Assembly (NCBI GenBank): GCA_903921605.1
Contig: CAIXQV010000803.1
Span: 1-11,491, forward strand
Direction: 5' to 3'
Source: an uncultured Planctomycetaceae bacterium
Lineage (GTDB): Bacteria > Planctomycetota > Planctomycetia > Planctomycetales > Planctomycetaceae
Length of the DNA stretch: 11,491 nt
The position numbers were made by a program, and so were the translations under genes. Below the pieces are notes generated by a model. The model had not been told where the DNA came from. It saw only the letters and a list, made by a program, of their open reading frames with translations, and did no database searches. Every line of letters begins with the position of its first letter. Position 1 is the stretch's first letter. Shown here one piece after another: positions 1-6,195 of this stretch.

Positions 1-126
1 CGATTCCTGATCTATAACCCGCTGAATGCGTGGGGCAAGCAACGTGACCTGCCGGATGCTCCGAAGCAATCATTCCGGCAACAGTACGCCGAACGCCAGA
101 AACAGAAGGGCGGTGGAAAGTCATGA
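1..126 (+). CDS. lutB: LutB C-terminus (lactate utilisation iron-sulfur protein), 5' end outside window
   Basis: Only the last 41 codons are present, read in frame 1 and ending in TGA at 124-126. The tail contains YNPLNAWGKQRDLPDAP followed by KQSFRQQY, which resembles the C-terminal end of LutB/YkgF proteins, where a Trp-x-x-x-Arg-Asp-x-Pro stretch is followed by a KSFR-like motif. LutB is the ferredoxin-like [4Fe-4S] subunit of the cytoplasmic LutABC complex that oxidises L-lactate to pyruvate. The cluster-binding cysteines lie upstream of the window and cannot be checked. The stop overlaps the start of the next gene (ATGA at 123-126), so the two are translationally coupled in one operon. 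The identity leans heavily on the lutC neighbour, since the fragment alone is short. Confidence 0.8.
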   Translation, partial: RFLIYNPLNAWGKQRDLPDAPKQSFRQQYAERQKQKGGGKS

Positions 127-743
127 TTGCAAAAGCCCCCAAATCTTCTCGTGACACAATCCTCGCCAAAATCCGCGCGGCATTGCCGCAGTCTGCACCA
201 TTGCCGGAACTGGAAGCGACCGGGGCATGGCAGACATTTGAGGATCGAGAAGCTCGGTTTTCAGAAGTCCTGAAGTTCGTTGGCGGTCAGACGGTGCATG
301 TGAAAACTGTCGCCGAAGCTGATGCTCATTTGCGCACACTGGAGCCGTGGGCCAGGGGCAAAGTTCGCTGCACGATGGTTCCGGGGCTTGGTGATACGAC
401 GTTCGATCTGAAAGCGATTAACGATCCCCATCAATTGGAGAACGTCGATTACGCGGTTCTGCGTGGTCACTTCTGCGTGGCGGAGAACGGGGCGATCTGG
501 GTGACGGACGATACGGTCCATCATCGAGTGCTCTACTTTATCCCACAGCACATTTCTCTGGTCGTTCCGGCTTCGCAGATCGTCAACAACATGCACGAAG
601 CGTACGCTCGCATCAAGATCGGTGAGCATCGTTTCGCGGGGTTTATCTCCGGCCCATCCAAGACCGCTGACATCGAGCAATCATTGGTCATCGGAGCTCA
701 CGGCGCGAGATCGCTGACGGTTTATCTGATTGACGAGCTATAA
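123..743 (+). CDS. lutC: LutC, lactate utilisation protein C (LUD domain, DUF162)
   Basis: This is a 206-residue LUD-domain protein, full length for LutC/YkgG. The family signature is near the C-terminus at about residues 176-195 (SGPSKTADIEQ, then GAHGARSL). Before it come ENGAIWVTDD (121-130) and the LYFIPQHISLVVPAS strand-turn (137-151), both in the usual order. No signal peptide or membrane segment is visible, so it is cytoplasmic. LutC is a small subunit of the LutABC system for L-lactate oxidation, in which LutA and LutB carry the iron-sulfur clusters. The ATG at 123 overlaps the lutB stop by four bases, which fixes the start by coupling rather than by a separate Shine-Dalgarno. It is the last gene of the operon; the next gene converges from the other strand. 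It looks intact. Confidence 0.93.
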   Translation: MIAKAPKSSRDTILAKIRAALPQSAPLPELEATGAWQTFEDREARFSEVLKFVGGQTVHVKTVAEADAHLRTLEPWARGKVRCTMVPGLGDTTFDLKAINDPHQLENVDYAVLRGHFCVAENGAIWVTDDTVHHRVLYFIPQHISLVVPASQIVNNMHEAYARIKIGEHRFAGFISGPSKTADIEQSLVIGAHGARSLTVYLIDEL

Positions 744-775
744 AACGTGTGCCGTAAATCTCTCAGTCGGTTTCG

Positions 776-828
776 CGAGAGGGTGGGATTCTCGGGAAAG
801 CCGCTAAGGCGTGACTACGCTTCTGGCT
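776..828. repeat. Two short hairpins 3' of lutC
   Basis: Two inverted repeats lie 30-90 bases after the lutC stop. The first is CGAGA (776-780) and TCTCG (790-794) around a 9-base loop. The second is compound: AGCC (799-802) pairs with GGCT (825-828), and inside it AGGCGT (807-812) pairs with ACGCTT (817-822) through one G-T pair, closing a 4-base loop. Neither is followed by a clear T-run, so I do not call an intrinsic terminator, though an RNA 3'-end structure for the lut transcript is possible. The inner sequence AAGGCGTGACTACG reminds me of a motif dispersed in planctomycete genomes; that is memory and unverified. Confidence 0.4.
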
Positions 829-880
829 GTTGATTTGGTTCTTCGTGGTACCGTAGAGCCGACTTCCGTCGCCCATGGCA

Positions 881-937
881 CCCAAACTCAATGCGGGACG
901 CTGGTTGATAGCGTGGACTACCAAGGCTGAGTTTGGG
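881..937. repeat. 10-bp perfect inverted repeat with nested hairpin
   Basis: CCCAAACTCA (881-890) is exactly complementary to TGAGTTTGGG (928-937). The 37-base interior contains a second perfect pair, ACGCT (898-902) and AGCGT (910-914), around a 7-base loop. The element sits mid-way between the convergent lutC and ferredoxin genes and is not coding in any convincing frame. It could fold in RNA from either strand or mark a small non-autonomous repeat. No target-site duplication could be identified, so its nature is open. Confidence 0.45.
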
Positions 938-979
938 ATTGCTCTTGGTGTAGATCTGCGTTTGACACGTCGAAACTCA

Positions 980-999
980 GTCGGACAGGAATGTCCAAC
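980..999. repeat. Imperfect palindrome with GGAA loop, 3' of the ferredoxin gene
   Basis: GTcGGACA (980-987) faces TGTCCaAC (992-999) across the 4-base loop GGAA, with seven of eight pairs matching. It lies 28-47 bases beyond the stop of the minus-strand ferredoxin gene, where a terminator would be expected. On the minus strand the following bases are TGAGTTTCGA, without a proper T-run, so terminator function is doubtful. The text GGACAGGAATGTCC followed by a CTAC-like end resembles a dispersed planctomycete repeat I recall, which I could not check. CTCAGTCGG just before it (976-984) also occurs at 762-770. Confidence 0.4.
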
Positions 1000-1026
1000 C
1001 TACATTTAAGAACGTCCGGCAATCTA

Positions 1027-1389
1027 CTAATTCCAGAACTTCTCGCCGTGCCAGTTGATCGGAGGATGTGTTTCCACCTCAACGTCACCAGTCACCCGGG
1101 TCTGACAAGCCAGTCGAACTTCCTTCTCTGGATTGCTGAAGATCTTCAGGCCAAGCAGAGGATTCAACCATTTCCAAAGCATTTCCAGAACGCCCTTCTT
1201 CGAGACGTTCTCTTTGCCCTTGGTGATGATCACGTTGCAACTGCAGCATGTCCCCATGCCCATGCAGTTCACAATTTTGTGAGGCCCTGAATAAATCTGA
1301 ACGCCATTCTTACGGGCGACCGTCCGGAGGTCATCTCCCTGGTTTGCGTCAACCGTGACTTTCTCGTTGACAAACTTAACCTTTGGCAT
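1027..1389 (-). CDS. [2Fe-2S] ferredoxin (fer2 fold, CX5CX2C type)
   Basis: This 120-residue soluble electron carrier has the cluster ligands of a [2Fe-2S] ferredoxin: Cys42, Cys48 and Cys51 in C-x5-C-x2-C, and Cys95 in RLACQTRV. The extra Cys49 sits next to Cys48. The N-terminal strands (VKFVNEKVTVDANQGDDLRTVA) and the C-terminal GDVEVETHP are also family-like. The spacing from the third to the fourth ligand is 43 residues, longer than in adrenodoxin-type ferredoxins. It is filled by LEMLWKWLNPLLGLKIFSN, a hydrophobic Trp-rich segment that may be a partner-docking insertion. Long inserts here also occur in some cyanobacterial ferredoxin-like proteins. The ATG at 1389 is the only sensible start and has just a weak GAGAG far upstream. 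No redox partner is adjacent. The lactate genes are convergent, so a link with them is unsupported. Confidence 0.88.
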   Translation of the reverse strand: MPKVKFVNEKVTVDANQGDDLRTVARKNGVQIYSGPHKIVNCMGMGTCCSCNVIITKGKENVSKKGVLEMLWKWLNPLLGLKIFSNPEKEVRLACQTRVTGDVEVETHPPINWHGEKFWN

Positions 1390-1575
1390 TGCAGCGGGCT
1401 CTCATGCTTCAGCGACACAGGACGTTGGCTAGACAGGCAGAAGATCGTAGTTCGGACGGGAAACTATTTCCAGAGGCGGCTCGGCCATCCCGACACTGAG
1501 AACACGGCAGCAGAAGTGATCACGTTGAAAATAACCTGCAATTTCTCGGTGAAGGACACTGTTCTTCGGATTGCA

Positions 1576-4128
1576 TCACTTCAGAACTTGCGGCTGTCCC
1601 GCAAACTGCACCGTCGACATCACTCGGTGTAACGTGGTCGAATTGCGGACCGGTGCCAGTAAGTCAGGCGGGCAAGCCAGCCAGTCAGGAGTGTCCAGCA
1701 TCGGCATCTGAAGCGACGGGACCTGTATGGGCTGGAAATTCACCTTTGGCAACGCAAAATTCTGAACGGTGAACTTTGGCAACGTCAACTTTGGAAGTTG
1801 CATCGGCCGCGAAGGTGATGACTTCTTCGCCACAGCCGAGCCATGCTTCTGAGTCGCCCGAGGTGCGTGCTGGGCCGTTTTGTTCTCCGGCGAATGCATC
1901 GCATCCGACATCCATGCGACTCGTTTATGGATTCTTCGAAACGTTGTCGAGAACGGCAAGTCGCTCCCGGAGTTCTGTGGCATCCTGCGCGGGGGCATCA
2001 TCGGTGACGCGGACGAGACCATCGGTGCAGAATTCATTTCGGATTGGATCTCATGAATTCGGTCCATCACGGGCTGTGGTTCATAGACCAGACTGCCCTG
2101 GGGCTTATTCCCGGCATCAGTGGACTTCTCTCCCTGCATCGGAACAGGAGCCAGTTCAGGAACTGGCGGCAGTGATGACGAACTGAGCTTCTCGGAGTCG
2201 CTATTCCGTGCCATCTCAGTTGTCCCGTCTTCATCCGGCATCATCAATGGAGAATCAGTGATCGTATTGCCAATGTCAGAACTATCCAGTCCCGATTCGG
2301 CTAATGAATTGTCGACGGAGGGCGGGACCAACGCGGGCTCCATGATCGACGAGCCCGGCAGATCAGGCATTTCGTTGACTGCAATTTCAGGAACCGGCGG
2401 CACTGGTGTCGACGGGGAAGAGTCGTACCGCTGGTGGATCCGAGAGCGATACTTGTGCCACCGTTCCGGCTTCTGCTCAGCAAGCGGAATCGCTGGAGCA
2501 CTCGGGCTGCCGGGGTTCTCGCTTTGGGTCATCCCCGGGCTTGGGGCGGATGGCTCACCAAATTCCAGCTCCACGGGCGACGCAGCGCTTGATGGATGAA
2601 CCACCAAACGATCACCCGCAGATTCGATGAATGAGATCGTCGGCGGAGATGCCGCGGAGACTTCCCCGTTCTCGGAGGAGTCCGCAGCCGATGCCAAATC
2701 CGAACTCTCAAGAGTGACGGGCGGCATTGGTACTTCAGTGGATGGCACTTCCGGCACTGGCGTTTCCGGAACAGGCTCTGCGGGGTCCATTGGCTTTACA
2801 AATACCGTACTTCGGTCACTGAACAAATCTTCTGGCGGTAGCCCTCGCACAGCCGCAAAACTCTTTGAAAGCTCCTCGCGTGTTCGCGTCGAGCTGATAG
2901 CCGATGATTCAGTGGCCGATGATTCAGTGGCCGATGGCTTCTCGGATCGGCCCGCCTCTGCTACGTTCTGCTTAGAAGCCGGATTGGCATCAGCAGCAAA
3001 AAAATCGGAGAGAGTCGGTTCAGCGGATATCATTGTAGAGTTGGTCGTTACCGCATCGCTTTTGTTGTCTTCGATGGCTATTGCTTTGCTCTCGATGCTC
3101 AGTACCGGAACATCGGAAGTTTCCTCCGGCAACGACTGTTCAAAGCTCAGTTCCGGTAGTGAAGCCGGTGCCTCGGTATTCGGCTCGACTTCATCCAGTG
3201 GAGCAAACTGCACGACGGTCTCTTCTGCAACTCTGGCTGTCTGTCTTGCCCGAGTCGATTCAGTGGCCCGCGTCGAATGCGTCACGCGAGCCGATTCATC
3301 GACAATCTCTTCGACGAAGTAGCTGATCGGTTCAATCACTGGCACTCTCGTGTCATCTTCTGCTTCCGCAGCAGGCATCTGAGGCGGAGCGGTGGGCTCA
3401 AACGAGACCTCTTCCTCAATGCTGGAATCAGAAGTTTTCGTTGCCGGTGGCGAGCTCGCTCTTAGCTTAACTTCAGCCTTTGAGGATCGCGGCGTCGATT
3501 GTTCCGCGATACTGCTTTCCGAACTTGTGGCACGGACGACTGATGACTCTGCGACGGCCGCACCAACGCTGGAACCAGCGACGGTCTTCGCTCCGCTCTT
3601 GTGGATCTGATAAGAGAAGACTCGCTGGTCGTCTCGAAGTGCGGACTGCTGCACCTTCATTTCGGCCAGCTTTTCTCGAGTCTCAATCAGTGTCGCCATC
3701 AGATCGCCGTTATTGACGTTGATCGTCACTGGCACGGAAACCTGAGGCGTTCCAGCCGACGTACCGGAAGTCCATGAGGTCATCACATCAGAGCTATCGT
3801 ATTCAGAGCTATCGTAACCTGAAGTCGTCGTGACGACTTCGTTGAACGTGCTACTCTGGGAAGCGCTGTGAATAACGTTCGGAGCCGCTTTGCTGGTCGA
3901 CGTCGCCGCAACACCGGGCTCAGTGACCGGAACCCGGCGTTCAGCCGGGTAAAACTCACCAAAGCGATTTCGGAGTTTCTGATCTGCGGAAGAGACCAGC
4001 GATTTATCATTGCCGGCGGAGCGAAGTCGAAACTGCGAAAGGCCACTGAACAAAAGCACGACACAGCCGACGATCGTAGCGACAGTCAGAACGGTGATTG
4101 ATGTTCGGAACGAGTTGTTAGCGTTCAT
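1576..4128 (-). CDS. Large single-pass, Ser/Glu/Pro-rich low-complexity protein, function unknown
   Basis: I do not recognise this 850-residue protein. Residues about 11-30 (ITVLTVATIVGCVVLLFSGL) form one hydrophobic segment, a signal anchor or uncleaved signal peptide; the topology is not certain. Residues about 141-176 could form a short coiled coil (LIETREKLAEMKVQQSALRDD). From about 185 to 720 the chain is rich in Ser, Thr, Glu, Ala and Pro, with repeated motifs such as PPVPE and VPEVP, and is probably disordered. A Lys/Arg/His-rich stretch follows. Residues 776-811 repeat a Pro-hydrophobic pattern (LPKLTLPKFTV, FALPKVNF, IQVPSLQMPML), and a more ordinary tail with a single Cys ends the protein. 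The most likely place is the envelope or periplasm. Two 15-bp tandem duplications show recent slippage. Codon structure stays consistent throughout and the frame is uninterrupted, so it is a real gene despite long opposing frames. The ATG at 4128 lacks a clear Shine-Dalgarno. Confidence 0.8.
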   Translation of the reverse strand: MNANNSFRTSITVLTVATIVGCVVLLFSGLSQFRLRSAGNDKSLVSSADQKLRNRFGEFYPAERRVPVTEPGVAATSTSKAAPNVIHSASQSSTFNEVVTTTSGYDSSEYDSSDVMTSWTSGTSAGTPQVSVPVTINVNNGDLMATLIETREKLAEMKVQQSALRDDQRVFSYQIHKSGAKTVAGSSVGAAVAESSVVRATSSESSIAEQSTPRSSKAEVKLRASSPPATKTSDSSIEEEVSFEPTAPPQMPAAEAEDDTRVPVIEPISYFVEEIVDESARVTHSTRATESTRARQTARVAEETVVQFAPLDEVEPNTEAPASLPELSFEQSLPEETSDVPVLSIESKAIAIEDNKSDAVTTNSTMISAEPTLSDFFAADANPASKQNVAEAGRSEKPSATESSATESSAISSTRTREELSKSFAAVRGLPPEDLFSDRSTVFVKPMDPAEPVPETPVPEVPSTEVPMPPVTLESSDLASAADSSENGEVSAASPPTISFIESAGDRLVVHPSSAASPVELEFGEPSAPSPGMTQSENPGSPSAPAIPLAEQKPERWHKYRSRIHQRYDSSPSTPVPPVPEIAVNEMPDLPGSSIMEPALVPPSVDNSLAESGLDSSDIGNTITDSPLMMPDEDGTTEMARNSDSEKLSSSSLPPVPELAPVPMQGEKSTDAGNKPQGSLVYEPQPVMDRIHEIQSEMNSAPMVSSASPMMPPRRMPQNSGSDLPFSTTFRRIHKRVAWMSDAMHSPENKTAQHAPRATQKHGSAVAKKSSPSRPMQLPKLTLPKFTVQNFALPKVNFQPIQVPSLQMPMLDTPDWLACPPDLLAPVRNSTTLHRVMSTVQFAGQPQVLK
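2903..2932. repeat. 15-bp tandem duplication inside the low-complexity gene
   Basis: The unit GATGATTCAGTGGCC occurs twice head to tail, at 2903-2917 and 2918-2932, with no mismatch. On the minus strand it adds a second ATESS pentapeptide in frame. The perfect identity suggests a recent replication-slippage event. The flanking GATAGCC and GATGGCT look like older, diverged copies. Confidence 0.9.
3788..3817. repeat. Second 15-bp tandem duplication in the same gene
   Basis: TCAGAGCTATCGTAT (3788-3802) is followed by TCAGAGCTATCGTAA (3803-3817), identical but for the last base. On the minus strand this encodes YDSSE then YDSSD, around residues 105-113. It is independent in sequence from the duplication at 2903-2932 but has the same 15-bp, five-codon length. 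Confidence 0.88.
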
Positions 4129-4157
4129 CCGTGTTTCGCCGGCAGGAGATCTGTCTT

Positions 4158-4189
4158 CGATCCTGCAGAAAACTGACAGCGCAGGATCG
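4158..4189. promoter_or_regulatory. 9-bp perfect inverted repeat in the leader of the low-complexity gene
   Basis: CGATCCTGC (4158-4166) pairs exactly with GCAGGATCG (4181-4189) across 14 bases, 30 to 61 bases upstream of the ATG at 4128. The position fits an operator or a 5'-leader hairpin. I see no sigma-70-like -35/-10 pair with good spacing nearby, so the promoter itself is not located. The GACAG/CTGTC pentamers around it add further partial symmetry. Confidence 0.45.
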
Positions 4190-4215
4190 CCTGTCGGTCG
4201 TCATCGGCAATCGTC

Positions 4216-4228
4216 AAAGTCAGACTTT
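4216..4228. promoter_or_regulatory. 13-bp palindrome, possible operator
   Basis: AAAGTC-A-GACTTT is a perfect palindrome around one central base, 88-100 bases upstream of the low-complexity gene. It is the size of a dimeric regulator site. No regulator is encoded nearby and a 6-bp half-site can arise by chance, so this stays tentative. Confidence 0.3.
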
Positions 4229-4310
4229 ACGGAAAAATCAGAAAAGTCAGCTCAGTTGACGTATTCTACCAATCAGGGGCATTTCCGGCCTGAAATCGGG
4301 TGGCGCGCGC

Positions 4311-4369
4311 AAAAATAAACAGCGCGGCAAGGTCCCCTCAAAGCTCCTAGCTTTCCTTACCGCGCTGTT
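4311..4369 (-). terminator. Intrinsic terminator with three stacked stems
   Basis: Read on the minus strand, AACAGCGCGG (4369-4360) pairs perfectly with CCGCGCTGTT (4327-4318). After one mismatch, AAGG pairs with CCTT. A 6-bp apical stem AAAGCT/AGCTTT follows with a 3-base loop, and a 7-base bulge on one side. The hairpin runs straight into TTTATTTTT (4319-4311), the classic layout of a Rho-independent terminator. It lies 180-238 bases downstream of the acyltransferase stop at 4549 and upstream of the separate gene at 4128, so it probably ends the 7812-4549 operon. On the plus strand no T-run follows, so it acts in one direction. Confidence 0.85.
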
Positions 4370-4548
4370 AAGTCGAATGATATTTCTTTGCTGTCGCTGT
4401 GGTCATCGCTTGCACTCCGTGAGTCGATTTCCGCGTCAGCCAGAGAAACATAGGTCGAGGATGCGGTGCGTCAAATAAATGTTGCGAAATTACTTCGCCC
4501 CGCGAAACTCGCCCCAGAACGGTTCATTCCGGAGGGTCGCCTGAACTC

Positions 4549-6129
4549 TCATCCGACGTCGACTTCATCGGAGGCCGACAATGCATCCGTTGTCGCTAAC
4601 GCCGGATTGGTCGCAAGGCCCTGAAGGCGACAGACATACTCGCACAGAAACTCGTTCGCGTGCTGGGCGTCAATGGCGAGACTGTCTGCTCGCAGACTGA
4701 TCGAAAGCTCGCCTGCGTAATCGCCGATCGACATCGAGACCCGAGTATTGGGACGTACCGGAGCGACCCCGTGAATCTGTTCCACGACAACATTACCAGC
4801 GACCCATTTGCCCCGAAGCAGGGGAAATCGACCACTGAACCGCTTGCGAACATCCCCGACGTTGGCCAGCACCATCGTGCTCAGCACTGTCTTGAAGCTC
4901 AGAAACGCTCTCATCGCTCCCGGAATCCTGCGCAGAATCCGGAACACCTTGAGACAAACAATGCCCTCGCGGTTGTACAACACGTCACTGGTTTGTTGAT
5001 GAATCGATCGCAAGAGCTCCCCAGGATCTTCGCAATCTTTCTCCCGGCGCGTGACCAAAGCGTAGCTCACTACATTCGCGGCCGGCATATTGTCATGCAC
5101 ATTGGTTCGCATGCTGAGCGGTATCGCAAGACGGATCCAGCGTCGGCCGAATGCGATCCCGCCGCGTCGATTCCATTGACGAATCTGCAGAATCATTTCT
5201 CTGATAAACAGATCATTGATGGACGCATCCTGCTGAGCCGCGACGGCTCGCAGCGCACGGTATGTTGTCTTTGAGATCACTGCACTCTGGATCGCGAAAA
5301 GTGATGATCCCGCGGCCTGAGCGGCAGAAGTCACGGTATCAAGCGGTGTGCCAGGCAATGGCCTGTTGGCCAGATCTGTGGACCCGGCGAGGATCACTGG
5401 TGCTCGCAACAAGAGCCGTGAAACTTTCCCGATGATGCGTCCCAGCGATCGCTTTTGCCGTCGCGCGGCTGCGTCGCCTGTGTCGTAATTTTCCCGCTCC
5501 CGCAACTTGTTGATATCGACGGGTGGAAACTCGGGCTGCTTTGCACCGGGTTCTGCCGTTTGTTGTCCGTATCGAGCCATCAATTCGCCCACAAGCTGCA
5601 ACGCCGCAATGCCATCACAGCACGCATGATGCAACCAAAGGACAATGCGAGCAGCGGACTCCGCAGCTTTCACGTGCAAGTGGATTCCCGGCGCGGAGTG
5701 GATATCCAGACTTCGAACCGCAGGCACAAATCCACGGACTGCATCCGCGGTAACATTCTCCCAGTTCATGACAGAAGGCTGTGTCGCAAAGGGAACCCAG
5801 CACCAACCGGCTTGCGCACGCTTCTCAACTCGACAGTTCAGCAATGGATGCGACTGAATCAGCTGGCTCAAAGATTCGCGTAACGAAGCTTCACGCAACA
5901 CCCCGCTGACATCGACAACCATCACGAACACCATCGGATGAGTCGGCCGATCATCCAGCAGCATATAGTATTCAAAGTCAGACAACGGCAACGGAAACAC
6001 TAAGTCCACGGCTGGCGTTTTCGAGTGTCCGTCTGAAGCAGGCAAGAGATGTATCCAAACATCGAAGTGCGAAGAAGCATCGAGTGCAGAGAAAAGTCGA
6101 CTGAGATTCCCAGTCAAATTCGCCTGCAT
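4549..6129 (-). CDS. HHxxxDG acyltransferase, condensation-domain / wax-ester-synthase (WS/DGAT, PapA) superfamily
   Basis: The 526-residue protein carries the catalytic motif HHACCDG at 167-173; the second His is the expected general base of CoA-dependent and carrier-protein-dependent acyltransferases. Other landmarks fit the WS/DGAT and PapA side of the superfamily. They are PLPLSDFEYYMLLDD (47-60) opening the N-terminal lobe, SHPLLNCRV (93-101), DASINDLF (301-308), RLAIPLSMR (333-341) and LANVGDV (421-427). These proteins join an acyl group to an alcohol or amine, for example in wax esters, triacylglycerol or acylated lipids; the substrate here is unknown. There is no membrane segment. Residues 1-45 look unrelated to the family and may be a short extension. 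It starts 66 bp after the kinase/ATPase gene, has no obvious Shine-Dalgarno, and is followed by a strong terminator. Confidence 0.78.
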   Translation of the reverse strand: MQANLTGNLSRLFSALDASSHFDVWIHLLPASDGHSKTPAVDLVFPLPLSDFEYYMLLDDRPTHPMVFVMVVDVSGVLREASLRESLSQLIQSHPLLNCRVEKRAQAGWCWVPFATQPSVMNWENVTADAVRGFVPAVRSLDIHSAPGIHLHVKAAESAARIVLWLHHACCDGIAALQLVGELMARYGQQTAEPGAKQPEFPPVDINKLRERENYDTGDAAARRQKRSLGRIIGKVSRLLLRAPVILAGSTDLANRPLPGTPLDTVTSAAQAAGSSLFAIQSAVISKTTYRALRAVAAQQDASINDLFIREMILQIRQWNRRGGIAFGRRWIRLAIPLSMRTNVHDNMPAANVVSYALVTRREKDCEDPGELLRSIHQQTSDVLYNREGIVCLKVFRILRRIPGAMRAFLSFKTVLSTMVLANVGDVRKRFSGRFPLLRGKWVAGNVVVEQIHGVAPVRPNTRVSMSIGDYAGELSISLRADSLAIDAQHANEFLCEYVCRLQGLATNPALATTDALSASDEVDVG

Positions 6130-6195
6130 ACGTGCCGATCGTAACAGGCTTCAATGAATCTCGGCAAGGCTTGAGGGATCAGCATTTGACATTGA

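Noticed and set aside
991..1290. Plus-strand 99-codon frame opposite the ferredoxin gene
   Set aside because: The minus strand has the complete cysteine ligand set of a ferredoxin; this frame has no motif.
1227..1527. TGATCACGTTG present at 1227-1237 and 1517-1527
   Set aside because: One copy is inside the ferredoxin coding region and the other in a spacer; an 11-base match with no third copy or symmetry in spacing is likely chance.
2627..3322. Plus-strand 231-codon frame opposite the low-complexity gene
   Set aside because: It is Ser-rich only because it mirrors Ser/Glu/Ala codons of the minus-strand gene. It has no domain and no start context, while the opposite frame is longer and begins with a membrane anchor.
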